The notes beneath the pieces are model-generated. The model saw only the letters and a program-made list of their open reading frames with translations. It did not search any database and was not told the DNA's origin. A DNA stretch of 64,000 bases from Pneumocystis sp. 'macacae' (taxonomy: Eukaryota > Ascomycota > Pneumocystomycetes > Pneumocystales > Pneumocystaceae): positions 434,001 through 498,000 of the forward strand of contig CM030722.1 of NCBI GenBank assembly GCA_018127085.1, given 5' to 3'. Below are positions 11,968 through 25,835 of the stretch, piece by piece (position 1 is the stretch's first letter; every line of letters starts with the position of its first letter). The translations under genes and the position numbers were made by a program.

Positions 11968-13693
11968 ATGACTCGTTCTTCATTAACTAAAGAAAAGGCA
12001 GAGTTCAATGGAGAAATCCTAAAAGCACTTTTAAAACTTCCAGGAAATAAGTAAAATTTCAAGAAAAATAAATAAATAAACTTAGTGATATATTAGATAT
12101 TGCTCAGATTGCAAACGAAATGATCACCCTAGGTGGGCAAGTTGGTCATTAGGCGTCTTTTTATGTATTAGGTACAAAGAATAACAACCATAATATATAT
12201 TTAACAAGCAACAACTAATAGTAATTAGATGTTCAGGTGTGCATCGGAGCATGGGAACACATATTAGTCGAGGTAGGCTGCTCCAAATATCAACCTTTAT
12301 CCCATTTTTTCCTTCATTATTTTGTAATTAAATATGTTTATAGTCAAATCAGTTGACCTAGATGCATGGACAAATGAACAGCTAGAAAATATGATTCGAT
12401 GGGGGAATACTCGAGCAAACAAGTATTGATATATATTTTTTAAAAAACTATTTATTTTATTTTAGGTACTGGGAAGCAAAATTAATTCCGGGTCATATTC
12501 CTTCCGAAAGGTTAGATCCCTTTATTTATACTTTTTTATCTAATGTCAATTTTAGTAAGATTGAGAACTATATCCGTACTAAATATGAAGCAAAAAGATG
12601 GGTTATGGATGGACCAGTACCAGATCCATCTACTTTGGATAAAAATGCGGATAGTGAAATTGTAAGTTTTTGTTATAAATTATTATCATAAATTTTTAAG
12701 GATAATATACAGTTTTACAATATTTTAAATAGCAATATTTTGGAGAAAAAGCAAGGATTATCTACCACACATAATAATTTAACATCTCAAACACACACAA
12801 AAGATCAATTAACATCTAATAATTTATTTTGTCTTCCGGAAAAAGGAAGTATTTTATTATATTATAATTAAGACTTATCTTTTCAACAGAATTCCATTGC
12901 ATCGAAAGATACTCTTTCTGGGTCAAATTTAAAAAACTGTATTAATATTTCAAAACTAGATCTATTAATACCAGAAACCCAAATAAAATCTTCAAATGTT
13001 GATCTTAAAGCGTCTATTTTATCTCTTTACTCGGCAACACCTACACTTCACTCAAATAATATAACAAACCATTCTAAAGTAGAAACATCTTTAAATGATA
13101 CTTGGAAAACATCTAAGCATGAATCGAAATTTTCTAGTTCTTTAAACGATATTTCTGAAGATCTTAGAGATCTAAAGTTTTCTGGAAAAAACGAAATACC
13201 AGATACTTCTCAATCTTATGATTTTTCAAATCCTTCTGTATCTTATTTACTCAATACACAAAAATTATCGCCTGTTTTTACATCTTTTAATATTTCTTCA
13301 TCCAAAAACAAAACATCAGAGGAAATTCATAGTCATTTGTCAAAACCTATTGAAAATGTATTGTCAAGTAATTGTATTTTAAAATCAGAAAGTACATACA
13401 AAAATATAACAGAGTCATCGAAAAATTTTCAAGATTCTGTTCCTGATTTTTCTGTTAAACAATGGGAAAACGATTCATTAGCGTTTAGTGATTTTCAGTC
13501 ACCTCCATTTTTACTTAACACTTCTGATACTTTATCATTACATACTTCTCCATGGTCTATAGATAAACCAAAGGAAACGAATTGCAATATTAACGATTAT
13601 CAAACAGCTACACTTCATAATCAGGATATAAACGATAATAATTGCATTTTTTATGATAATTCTATCATTTCTACTACTGATGTATGGAAATAA
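11968..13693 (+). CDS. Arf GTPase-activating protein (Age2/SMAP/Ucp3-like)
   Basis: N-terminal ArfGAP domain: [48 protein letters not shown]. It has the CxxC...CxxC zinc knuckle and the catalytic arginine in HRSMG, then ENMIRWGN and [11 protein letters not shown]...[17 protein letters not shown], typical of the family. It should speed GTP hydrolysis on Arf at Golgi/endosome membranes. The N-terminal exons are split by short introns (first donor after GNK). The C-terminal 300 or so residues are Ser/Thr/Asn-rich, low in complexity and probably disordered, ending ISTTDVWK. I found no recognisable UBA domain. The gene is intact. Confidence 0.9.
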
Positions 13694-13863
13694 AATATTT
13701 GTAATTAAGCATTCATTATGTTAAAACCTAAAATAGCTTTGTTTATACATTAGAACATAATTTTAATTATAAATAAAGAAGAAACATTTTCATGTATAAA
13801 TATATTATTAAATACATTTTTAATAAAATTTATCCATTTTAATTTTGCTTTTATTAACCAATC

Positions 13864-15097
13864 ATGACCTTTAAAAATACTCAACAGGCAAATAATGAAA
13901 ATATTCCTGAAACTGAGAAACATAAGCAAGAATTATCTAAAAATTCTGATACCCTTTCTCAACCTTTTTCATGGAACCAATTTGCTACTTGGGTAGATAG
14001 TGTAAAGAAACAGGTAAAACTTAATTAAATCGAAAAAAGTAAATTTAAATAAAGATAATTAAATATGTTAGAGTGAATCGGTTATATCAAATGCTAAAAA
14101 GGACATTTATATGTTCAGCAATTTTTTATCTAAAGAGATTAATGATCTTAAAGAAGTTATCTCCTCAAATGATATTTTTACTAAAGAAACAGAAGGAAAT
14201 TCAGAGGATAAAATAGATATAGACATAGATAAAAAGGAAAATGAAAATATTCTTTATAGTTTGAAAAAAAGTATATTATTCGACCAAAACAATCCTTTAA
14301 AAAGTATCCGTCAAACAGAGGCATATTTGAATAAATTAGGAATACATATTGGAAATTTTTTTAAAGAAATTATTGAAATAACGCCTCCAAGCGTAGATGA
14401 TTCTGGAAACTCTATTGAGCCATCTAAAAAGACACTTCAGAAAAAAAGAGAAATTTAGTAAGTTTTACATAAAATTTCCATATATTTGAGTTTTTCAAGT
14501 TTAAATAGAAAAGATTATTCACTACATTTGTTACATTCTGGAATAAAAGATATTATGAGTAATATTTCTGACTCTACAGACAATTTTGAACAATGGAGTC
14601 AAGAATTTTCTATCTCTCAAAAAATACAAGATATTGAAAAAATACTTGAAAGTTACCCAGATTTGAAAACTTCGATGGAGGAAATGATTCAAGAAAAAAT
14701 GTCATATGAAAATTTTTGGAAAAAATATTTTTGGTTGCGTCAGAAATTAGAAATAGAAGAAAATAGAAGAAAAAAACTTTTGGGTAGTAACTATTTTTGA
14801 AAATACTATTAGCTAATAAAAGATACGGATATAAAAGATAGCAAACTTCTTGAATGGGATGAAGATGATAATTATGAAGATAAGGAAAACCCATCTATTT
14901 TGGAACCTTTATCAAAACTTATATTAGAAAAAGAATTAAATACTAATACTATACATACTTTTAAACAAGAAGATACAGAAGACTCTAACAATAAAATAAA
15001 ATTACAAATAAATAATAAAGTTTGTATATTTTCTTTTTTACAAATACTAACTGATAAATAAAAGAACAATGAAGATAGTTATGATACTTGGGAATAA
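13864..15097 (+). CDS. BSD-domain protein (BSDC1/Dos2-like)
   Basis: The N-terminus has FSWNQFATWVDSVKKQSESVISNAKKDIYMFSNFLSKEIND, an arrangement seen in BSDC1 relatives. Mid-protein is the BSD domain: FEQWSQEFSISQKIQDIEKILESYPDLKTSMEEMIQEKMSYENFWKKYFWLR, with the F-W and YP-L core and the closing FW..YFW residues. The C-terminus ends DSYDTWE, a short acidic Trp motif common at the end of this family. Exons meet through 40-50 nt introns, including one before the last exon (acceptor near 15065). The biochemical role of this family is poorly known. It follows the ArfGAP on the same strand by 170 bp. Confidence 0.82.
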
Positions 15098-15276
15098 AAT
15101 ATACTTTTGTATTAAAATTAATATTAGAAAAAATCGTCTGACTTATATAATTTATTCTAAAATAGTTGATGCTTTGGTATATTTTTTCTAATAATATTTA
15201 CATATTTTAACTATAACCTTGCTAATTCGTTTTAAAGATTAAATTTAAATAAATTATCAATCATTTTGAAAATGCA

Positions 15277-16399
15277 TTAACTACGATATTTTTCATCAAA
15301 ACTGCTTTTTTTATGACTTCTTCTCCCTTTACTAGCTTTCGAACTATAGTTTTGTCCATTTTGCTCCAGATCAGATGAATTGTGAATACTTTCGTTAGAT
15401 CTTTTAGAATCCAATTCTTTTTTTAATTCAACTACAAGATTCCTCATTTTGCTATATCCCATATGGAGCTACTTCTTTAAAACACTTTAAAAGAAATATT
15501 TTACTCACTTTTCCTCCAAAATGATCTGCTAATCGCCTATCGTTATCTAATCGTGATAAATATGCGCCACAAACATCACAAACTTGAAGTTTTTGATGTC
15601 CTAACGATCCACTATTTGTAGAAATTGATTTTAACTCTTTCTTCAAGGTAGTTAATATATATTTTTATACTAAAAACATACTTCACGTTCAAGTCGATCA
15701 ATTTTATATTTCTCAACTTTATAATATTCTTCTACTGCACGCATAACCTCGCCTTGTTCACCTAAACCAAAAATAAGAACGCCGTAGATCAAAAACATAA
15801 CTTTAAACACCTAAAACTTGAACTTCTTCTAGAGCAGTATCAATAATTTTTTCAAACTCAGCCATGTCTCTAGTCTATAAAAACTTAGATAAAAACATTT
15901 CAAAAATTTTAAAGTTACAAGTTGACTTGCTTTTGCCATTTCCTCTGGTGTTTTTTCCAATCTCTTTTGTGCAGATTCAATACGACGATTACATTCATCA
16001 ATGTATTTGTTGAGATCCCTTAAATAATCATATTCAAAGCCATAATCCTTTTTTAAACGTGCTTTCTGGTAATCTGCCTTTAACTTGTCAGAATGTATTT
16101 TAGCACATGGTCCTAAATCCATTTTCTATAAAAAATCATTAATTAATAGAGTTTAACAAAAAAATACAGTATTTCTAATAAAATTAAATATAATTCAATA
16201 ATATATAAAAACGAACGTAAACATATCATGAGGGCAATCCCCACAGAGAAAGCTTCTACAAACTTTTGGGCTTGTAAAAGACATAGATTGCTGATGTGAG
16301 GAACCCATAATATCTGAGCCCATTAATTGCTAAAAAGTTAGAAATATACAGAAAATAGATTGAAATTACTTCTAGAAGTTTTCTTTGTTCTGCTGCCAT
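15277..16399 (-). CDS. LUC7: U1 snRNP-associated protein LUC7
   Basis: Component of the U1 snRNP that stabilises 5' splice-site recognition. The start is MAAEQRKLLEQLMGSD at 16399. Next come SFTSPKVCRSFLCGDCPHDMF and MDLGPCAKIHSDKL, which form the CCCH zinc finger. A long coiled coil follows (RDLNKYIDECNRRIESAQKRLEKTPEE), then the second finger CDVCGAYLSRLDNDRRLADHFGGK plus HMGY, and a basic Ser/Lys tail (SKGRRSHKKSS) ending in KYRS. Short introns interrupt the frame. The U1 snRNA gene of the same window (29.1 kb) makes the RNA partner of this protein. Confidence 0.94.
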
Positions 16400-16604
16400 T
16401 TTTTGATCTAAGAAATACAAGAACCTTAGTAAAACTAGTTGATGCAGTTGATAATGATTTTCGATGACCTTGATATAAAAGATTCGGGCACATAAATTAA
16501 ACAATTCAAAATCTAATGAAAGAATATGTTACAACTTAATCGTTAAAAATATAATTTCATTAATTTTGAATATATTGTTAACTAATGAAAAATGAACTTA
16601 TAGA

Positions 16605-19600
16605 TTAAATGGCATTATTTCTAATGTAAAACAAAATATACGCAGCAGATGACTAAAAATGAATATGTTTACTTAAAAACTATAAATACTTACAACAACA
16701 TCACTTTCATTACAAAAAACAACACGACGATCATCAAATAAGTTCCAAGAATTCGTAAAACCATTTTTTATGACAGCAGTATCTGCAAATAAATAAGATA
16801 AAAATATTAAAAGAACTTTCTTACAATGGCCTCCATCTAAATTTCCATAATGATTTGTAACAGCATATAAATGATAAAGATATTTTTCATGATTAGATGA
16901 ATCCGAAAAAAGTTTGCTTTCAAGTAAAAACTCAGTAAGATCAAAATTATTGATTAAAAAATCAACTTTAGTGTCAATTTTATCTTTCCAATGCCCACAT
17001 ATTCGAAATCTTTTAAGATGAATCAAAAGTATTTCTGGAATCTTAGATATAGTTAAAGTTTTAGTAGCATCTCTTGGCTTTTTACATTTTGAACAATACC
17101 TAAAACATTTTAAGAAAATTTTTATTTTAAAAGCCAATTACCATTGTTCTTTATCTTTAAGATATTCCTACTACAGTTAGCATAAAGAAATATTATTTTA
17201 TTTTACTTTTTGGAGAAAAAATTGAAGACATTCATATAACGTTGAAGTTTTGGCCTGTGTAAAAGGTATTGGTAGTGAAAGATAGGTAAAAGGATTATAT
17301 GTGGTAGATTGGAAATTGCATGTTAGACATTTTAATCTGCTTTGTAATTGTCCTTGAAAAAGAGAAACTACAATACTGTTATTTAATTGTGTATATCTTT
17401 CCCATTCTATATTTGAAGCAATTTGATCTGGCATATTTTCTATTTTTAGCTTCTCTTCCAATGTCAATTCTCTTGGTTTTAATTGCCCAGCTGCTGTATT
17501 TAATTCTTCATGAAGACCATCTAAAAGAAAAACCAAAAACTCTTGAGAATCCTGTTGATCATTATTTCTAAACTGCTCTTTAAGACGTCCAACAACATTC
17601 TTTTTAAATTAGAAACAATAAAATATAAAAGCAATATTTTAACCTTAAAAAAAAGTGGTGACACATATGTATGTTCATTGTCCCAAAGATACGAAATTAA
17701 TTGGGCAAATGTTTGGGCAAGTTCTCCTTTATATCCTAAGGGATTATTAAAGTTAATATGTTTTTTATAACTTCCATCTAATGAATGTTTTAGAAATAAA
17801 AATACTATAAAAAAATATACCTTTATAATATCTTGCAAAAGGAATGGTACCACTTAGACATTGTATAATAGCATTCATATAACATGTATTCCCCAAATTC
17901 GTTAATCCTGTAGTCCCTATAGTTTCACGAATACGAAATTGTTCTGTATTATAATTTTGAGATACAATATTTTGAGTTTTTAAATTAAGAGTATTCATAT
18001 TAGATAATTTAAATTTTTCAAATCTGCAATTAGCAAAAGTTTTATTTTCTTTAGAAAGATCAAAATATTCAGGAAATGTATAATTGTCATTTTTGATTTT
18101 TGCAAATTCATGAAAAGGATTATTAGACTGTATGTCTTTTTTAAAAAAATTATTAGAATTATTTGGTACTATTTTCTGAAGTAAAGGTTTAAATGTATTC
18201 AAACTATTATAAGATCCTAATGTATTATAATTATTTTTTGTTTCAAAACCAAGTATAGACTTTTGCCGAGATAAGTTATATTGTAAAGACTAAATCATAA
18301 GTTAATATAAAAATTATGATTAGTATAATAATTACATATCTCTTCCGTAATTCTGATTGAAAATCACTATTTAATTCAACTGAAACATTTCTATTTTTAT
18401 CTACTTGATTTATATTATTTTTAAATAATGACTCAAATTCATTTACTGATATTCTATGAAAAAAATCAGCATATACTAAAAAAAAGTATTTTTACATCAT
18501 TTTCTGTGGGGTATCTACGCATTTTTTTTTGGATTCTGACTGATTAATGTATAAAGAATGCTCCGAAGATGATATATATGATTTAGGATAATTAATATCG
18601 GATTTTATTAACAATTGGTCCATTTTTTGCTCAAAAAATAAACTTTCCTCTAAAAATTTTTCATTATCAATGTCAGTGCCTTCTATAAAATTACGGAGAT
18701 TATTTTTTTTGATAAAACTAATCCATGCTTTAAGACCTCCAGAAAGTAAAACAGGAACATGTTTCAATGGTTTTTTAAATCTCCCGAAATTAAATATAGC
18801 ATTTTTTAAATTATACAATATTCGTGCTTTTTCTTTTTGAAAAATATTTCCATTTAAATTATCATTTTTACTATCCCAATCATAATAAACAACATGATCA
18901 AATTTATGCCTATCAGAAAACATTTTTTGCTCAGATAATGGAGAAATTATTAATGAATCTTCTAACTGGTCACCTGATATACTAAATAAATTAGTTATAG
19001 AACTATTCAATATAAATCTTACTTTTCTTCCAAAGTTAAAATAATAGGTTCAATACAAACTACATTTTCAGAAGCGATTCTAACTTTTTTAAATTCATTT
19101 CTTGGTCTAATATCTAGAAATAAAATTTGAAATTTATTATCTTCACAAATAATACGTTTATATAACATCTCTGGTTCAATAAAAGAAAACCATGACGACA
19201 AGTTTGTTTGATTTGAAAAAACTAGCTTTTCATCTAAATTTCTCGATACTTTACCTGGTTTAGGCTGATCAATATCCTTATTAATATTAATATTTAAAAA
19301 TGATAAATCTACAGTGCCAAAACAAAACTACTATTGTCATTATTATGTATATATGCTAAAAATAATTACATTAGAAGAAGAAATAGAATCTAATGACTTA
19401 AAATGTGTTTTAGGAGTAACCATATTTTGTATATGCTTAGTTTCAGAAGTTTCAAAAAAATCGTTTTTTATAGAACTTATTTCTTTATTTAAAGAAAGAA
19501 TATGATCTGAAGTAGAATTCAACTCTTTTTCAATAAAATTAACAGGATTTTCTTCATCAAATAGTGCAGGAAAAATACCTTTTGTGTATGCTATATTATT

Positions 19601-20117
19601 CGACTCGTTTAATATATGTTTTTTCTCAATATCTCTAATTTTTAAAATTTGATAAATTTCCTGGCATTTAAAAAGTGATAAAGATGTTTCCTAAGGTTTT
19701 TATAGATTTCAATAAAAGTTTTTAAACTCACCTTCTTAAGTTCATTATATTTGTTTAAAACAAGCCCACCTTGGTTCTTAAATGTTATATAATCTTTATG
19801 ATTAGGAATAACTATTGTTTTGAGAAAATATCAATAAATATATAAATATACCTTCAACGACAATCGAAGATCCCTTCAAATAATTTACATATGCCATTTC
19901 GAGATTTCCTTCTGTCTCAAATTTATATGCCTTTTTCCACAAATTAAACCTTATCTTAAAAAAACACAATTAAGTGAAAAACCTGATCCTGGAGCTTTTT
20001 TGCTGTAGATATCCATAATTTTATCGGATAATTCATATCTTTTTCAAAAATCTCTGCCTTTTTCTTCAATACTTCTAAAGTATCTCCTATCTCATGCTCT
20101 TTCTTCTCAATAACCAT
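16605..20117 (-). CDS. Ubiquitin-specific protease with MIT-like and rhodanese domains (Doa4/Ubp4/USP8 type)
   Basis: Deubiquitinase that removes ubiquitin from endosomal cargo. On the minus strand the N-terminal helices (MNYPIKLWISTAKKLQDQ, then NLWKKAYKFETEGNLEMAYVNYLKGSSIVVE) match the MIT/USP8-dimer type. A rhodanese-like domain follows (FQILFLDIRPRNEFKKVRI...HVPVLLSGGLKAW). The USP domain starts TTGLTNLGNTCYMNAIIQCLS with the catalytic Cys. It continues GRLKEQFRNNDQQDSQEFLVFLLDGLHEELN, the zinc pairs CLTC and CSKC, ILLIHLKRF, the catalytic His in NLDGGHC and WNLFDDRRV near the end. The last exon ends AYILFYIRNNAI (stop 16605-16607). The start is the first ATG of the MIT exon; an upstream exon cannot be excluded. 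It is divergent from VPS27, which acts in the same ESCRT pathway. Confidence 0.88.
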
Positions 20118-20351
20118 TTTCTTCACATGTTCTTCAACAATTAGCAAAAATAGATATTCTTCTATATGAAACTATATCTTTATATAAAATTATCTTTCAG
20201 AAACTTTAAAAACAGAATATTTTGTTAATAGTCATTATTTAAATTGATTAGATCTTCACAAAAAGCCTTCGTCAATATACTTAAAATATGTTGCTATGAC
20301 AATTCTATGATAAAACATCGGGGATCCTAGCGTTTTGATATTAACGACAAA

Positions 20352-22406
20352 ATGTTGAGTTGGTGGACACATAGTGCATTTGATGAGCTTGTAGGCATGT
20401 ATTTTAAATATAATATATTTCTTTAAAAATGTTTTTGCGTTTTCTAACTTTTTTTTTTCAGAAAAAGCAACTTCAGAAAATATACCTGCAGGTACAGAAG
20501 ATCTTGCAAGTTGTCTTGAAATATGTGATATGATTCGAAGCAAATCAGTACATGTGAAGGATGCAATAAGAAGCATTAAGCGTCGTATATCTCATCGGAA
20601 TCCAAATGTTCAAATTTTGGTATTAAAAGTATGAAAATAAGGAAATTTATTCATAACAAAGTTAATTAATGGATATAGCTAATAGACTTATGCGTAAAAA
20701 ATGGAGGAGACCATTTTCTTCTAGAAATATCATCAAGGGAGTTTATGGACTATCTTGTGTCATTGTTAAAGGCAAATGTTGAACTTTTTCTATACACTAG
20801 CATCTTTTATTCATATTTATTATTAGGATACATCTGATCAAAATTCAATAGCTAAAACGGATGTAAGAACAAAAATATTAGAACTTATTCAAATGTGGGT
20901 AACTTTATTTGAAAAAAAAGAAAGCCTGGGTTACGTCTATACAGTATATGAAGATCTTCTATCTCAAGGATATAATTTTCCACCTAAAGAAGTATTAAGT
21001 TCTACTTTTATTGATTCTTTTTCTGTACGTAAAAATTTATTATTCTTGTCTGGAAAACTAAATTTTATAGCCTCCGGAATGGTGTGATTCTAATATATGC
21101 ATGCTTTGTAGAGTTAAATTTACTTTTAAAAATAGAAAACATCATTGTCGCAACTGCGGAGGTGTCTTTTGCCAATCATGTTCCTCGAAATCATGCTCTC
21201 TTTTATATATGGGTATTATTGAACCAACTAGAGTCTGTGATAATTGTTATTTCAAAAAAACACAAGGATCTATTACATCTATAAGATCTAATAACACTTC
21301 GAAAACAGAATACACTAAGTTTACAGGTATAAATAATGAAAAGGATTTAAACCGTGTTATAGAAATGCCTCTTAAAGAAAATAAATTTCAAGACTTGGAA
21401 TTTGAACATGAATTTTCAGAAAATTACAAGAATGAATATTCAAACAATAACAAAGATTTAAAAGAAGCAATTACTTTAAGCTTAAAGGATATGGAAATAT
21501 CAAAACCAAAGAATCTTAATATGCGAGAAAAAATGATTCTCCCAAATACTCAAGTAATATTGTTTTATTTATTCATTATTATTAATGTAGTTTTAGTTAA
21601 AATCTGAATATGAGCTTACAACATCAGAAATTGATAATATAAATACATTTTCTATACTAGTTAACAGACTTCAAACAGCACCTTTAGGATCAATCATAAG
21701 AGATTACCAAGTTCAAGAATTATATGATTCTATTACAAAATTGAAACCAAAACTTATTCGCTCTTTAGGAAATATTACTACTAAATATGGTAGGTTAACC
21801 TTTTAATTTTTATATCTTTGAACTTTAATTATTCTTTTAGAAAAATTGCTAGATATTCATTCTAAACTCTCAACGGTTATGAAATATTATGACAAGCTAT
21901 TAGAAGATCGCTTGCCAACTGTTTATTCTAACTATACCATTTCTCCTACTTACAAAACCAAGTTTTCACAGACTAACAGACAGATACAACATCCATCTTT
22001 GTTAATGCCAACTAGTCTTCAACCTTTATCCTCAGAATATTACTCATATCATAAAGATAATCAACTGGAAAAAAATAAATCCTTTTGCAATTCATATATT
22101 TCAGGAGACATTACTTCATTAGATACTTCTATAGATTCCAAAATAGCTTATTCACATAAGGCTCAAGAAAACCCCAATTTAAAAAAAAATAATTCAACTA
22201 TCTCAACTAGTATATCAGATCTTTCATCAGAAAATTTACTAAAAAACACATTTAAACCAACATCCTCTGCTCAAACTAGAGATTCATATATAACTGTTCA
22301 AAATGAGTATAATTTACTTCATAACAATTCTAATCAATCTTTTTATGAACAAATTCCTCAGGATAAAAATGATCATTTAAAACAAATATCTCTTATTGAT
22401 TTATGA
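20352..22406 (+). CDS. VPS27: ESCRT-0 subunit Vps27 (VHS-FYVE-UIM)
   Basis: Endosomal receptor for ubiquitinated cargo and PI3P. The start is [14 protein letters not shown]. The VHS domain continues [66 protein letters not shown]. The FYVE finger is [41 protein letters not shown] with the R(K)HHCRNCG motif. One ubiquitin-interacting motif is visible ([13 protein letters not shown]), then a GAT-like helical stretch and a disordered tail. It ends ISLIDL, a C-terminal clathrin-box-like motif. Intron 1 appears to use a GC donor (GCATGT), since only that join gives the conserved ELVEKATSE. The frame is otherwise intact through several short introns. Confidence 0.95.
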
Positions 22407-22548
22407 TATAGTTTTATCTAGAAAACTAATTTTGACTCTTTAATATGTATATATTTATATATATATTTTAACTATGTTTTTATCTTTTTGGTTATAACTT
22501 CTCACGTTCAAAACTTTCCAAAAATCTTGAAATCTTTAAAAACATATT

Positions 22549-25500
22549 ATGTCCAAGCATAATCAATTTAATAAAGAACTAGATGGTATTTTTTCTGTTT
22601 TAAACGCATTTTAGTATTTCTAAGTATAAATCTAGATTTCTTAAAAGATGATTTTCAAGGTATTTTTAAACTAGATTTAGCATATTTTTAATTTTACTTT
22701 ACTGAATAATTAGATTTTTCAGATGAAGAACTTGGTAAAGTTTGAAATAAAAACTTACTATTATTAATTTATTTTTGAGATAAACTTTCAAGAGCATCAG
22801 CTAAAGTTAAAGATCGTTTAAAAAATATTTCTTATGTTAAACAAAAAGACATTTATGATGCACTAATAAATAATTCATTTGATGTAGAAAAAGCTTGTTT
22901 ATGGATTACAAGTATTAGTTTTACTTTTTCTCTACATTCTAATATTAATTCAGAACAAAGACAGCCAAAAGATATATCTAAACCATTTAAAACACTTACT
23001 CAAAAAAAAGGTATTTAGTTTTTTCATGAAAATATATGTATACATTTTTGGATATACATTATTATAATTCATAACAATTTATTAAAATTTTTAAAGGTTT
23101 AATTTCTTTAAATGAAACATCATTAGATAAAAATATTTCAAAAGGTAAATCAATTATAAATGGTTTATTTATATTCAAAAGTGAAAATTCAATCAGGCTC
23201 AAAAATATCCGAAAAAGAATCTCCTCTTGAATGTAGTAAAATGTCTACTCCAAAACAATCAAAACTTTCAGCTTTAGCTACTTCTAAACACAAATTATCT
23301 TCGAATGTATCTACTATAACATCATCTTTAAAATCAGTTTCACTTCTTTCTCATTTAACAAAAACAAAGCTCTGTATAATTAATGATACAAAAAGTAACG
23401 AAAATGAATCAAAGACAATATTAGACCAGTCAACACATTTTATGGATTATGATGAATCAAAAAACGAAAATGTTATAAAAAAGATTATTTTAAACAAAAA
23501 GTTTCAAAAAAAAGAAGTTAATGACAAATCTTTGAATAGATTTTTTAAAAAAAGTTATGAATATAATATAGAAGTAAAACCTTCTAAATTTGCTCTATCT
23601 ATTTTTGGAGAAAAAATAATTTTTTCTGATCATTTTTACAAGTTTGCTAATCAACGTTTTTCTTTATTTACAGGAATTTTGGATAATGATCTTAAATCAG
23701 CATTTCATGAAAAGTCTTCTAATTCATCAAAATCACAAAATAAAAAAGGTATTGTATATGTTTATCTATATTATTTCATTTAGCTTTTATAAGGGAAAAA
23801 TTTAAAAACACCAAAAGTTACTCAATCAACGATTCCTTCTGAATTTCCGTCTGATAATAATGATTTATATCACGACTTGAAGGTTACGAATATGTCATCA
23901 ATATCTGAGCATGAAGATATAATCAATTTTGATAAAAATGAAGTCCTAAAGGCATTTTTGATTTTATATATACTATTTAATAATGTTCTATAGAAACCAT
24001 TAGCTAAGATATCTAATTTAAATGTAATTAATGATAAAAAAAAGGATAATATAAATATTGTTGTTATTGGTAAATTTACTATTATTCTTAAAATAACATA
24101 TTTTTAATTGTTATAGGACATGCAGATGCAGGAAAAAGTACACTAGTAGGGAGACTTTTATATGACCTTAAAGTAGTTGATGCCAAAATTGTTGAAAAAT
24201 TAAAACTTGAGGCAGATAAATCAGGGAAATCGTCTTTTCATTTTGCATGGGTATCGGATCAAACATTAGAAGAGAGGAATCGGTATGTATGATATTATGA
24301 ATTATTTCTTATTTAAACATCTAAGTGGTGTTACCATGGATATAGGTGTTAATTATTTTGAGACATTATTGCGCAAATATACTATCTTAGATGCTCCTGG
24401 ACACAAAGACTTTATTCCTAATATGATAGCAGGAGCAGCTGAAGTAAGTTTGTAACTATTAAAAAAATTATTTTAATTTTCAGGCGGATTTAGCTTTATT
24501 AGTTATAGATGCCTCTCTAGGTTCTTTCGAATCTGGATTTATGGTTCATGGTCAAACAAGAGAACATATTATTTTAGTACGAAGTTTGGGAATACAAAAA
24601 ATTGTTGTTGCAATTAATAAACTTGAAACTGTATACAATTTAAAACTTTTTTAAAATATTAATATAGTTAGACTAATTGGTCTCAAGAAAGATATGAAGA
24701 AATTCAAGCTCAACTACTTCAGTTTTTTATTTACAAAGGATTTCAAAAATCCAATATTTCATTTATACCATGTAGTGGACTTAATGGTGAAAATTTGGTA
24801 AATGTTGAACCTTTAAATATTAAATTAAAATCATGGTATTTTGGTTGTACACTATTAGATTCATTGGGTACTACATCTTTATTTTATATTTAAACTTTTG
24901 TATATTTATTTCTAGAAAATGTATTAATTGAACATCGGCAACATGATTTACCCCTTCGATTTTCTATTATGGATATATATAAATCTTCTAATACTCTAAC
25001 CTCTATATTTGGAAAAGTAGAAACTGGTACATTGCATATAGGAAAAGAAGTTATTATTATGCCTTCAAAAGAAAAAGGAGAAATTAAATGTATTATTCTA
25101 ATAATTTAAATACTCTCTAATTTGACTAGCCATATATGTACACGATAGCATTCAAAATATAGCATTTTCAGGTGACAGCGTATTGATAAATTTATTAAAT
25201 GTTGATTCATCATATTTAAAGTTTTATTATATAATTCATAATATATTTTAATAATCATATCTAGACCTGGCGATATCATATGTGATTTTGAAAACCCTGT
25301 TCAAGTAGTTTTAAAATTTCGTGCTAAAATTATTACATTTGAATTATCTAGACCATTGATAGTTGGATCACCTGTAGGTAAAACTATATAAATAAATAGT
25401 AATTTACCGAACAAAAAGCTTGTTATTCATAGAGGACGATTAAATGTAGATGCAAATATTAAAAAACTCGTTGCAATTATTGATAAATCAACTGGTGAAA

Positions 25501-25719
25501 TTAAAAAAAATGAACCCAGGTTATAAAGAAAAAGAAGTTGAATTATAATTTAACTAAACTAGATTAATTGGTAGCTTTAATGCTGCAATCGTTGAGATTG
25601 AATTTTGTAAGCAACCAGAGCCTATGGAAACATTTAAACATTGCAAGGAACTAGGCCGATTTATTATGCGGTCACAAGGTGAAACTATTGCTGCAGGTAT
25701 TATAGAGGATGAACAATGA
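22549..25719 (+). CDS. HBS1: Hbs1-type translational GTPase (Dom34 partner)
   Basis: eRF3-like GTPase that, with Dom34, splits stalled ribosomes in no-go and non-stop decay. The N-terminal part has an acidic segment and an HBS1-N/UBA-like helix set ([26 protein letters not shown]), then a long Ser/Lys-rich linker. The G domain shows G1 [25 protein letters not shown] (switch I with the conserved Thr), G3 [11 protein letters not shown]4 NKLE and G5 [12 protein letters not shown]. Beta-barrel domains 2 and 3 follow, ending [37 protein letters not shown]. The gene is split into many exons by short introns. G4 carries Glu where translational GTPases normally have Asp (NKxD). The residues that separate Hbs1 from eRF3 are mainly the HBS1-N region and the diverged linker. 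Confidence 0.9.
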
Positions 25720-25835
25720 GATTATAATCAAATTAATAAGAGATAACAATGATTAACTAGCTCGTTTTTATATACATATTTTATAACACCCAATGCATCT
25801 CATGATAAATTTTATGAAATATTTCTAGGAATAGT

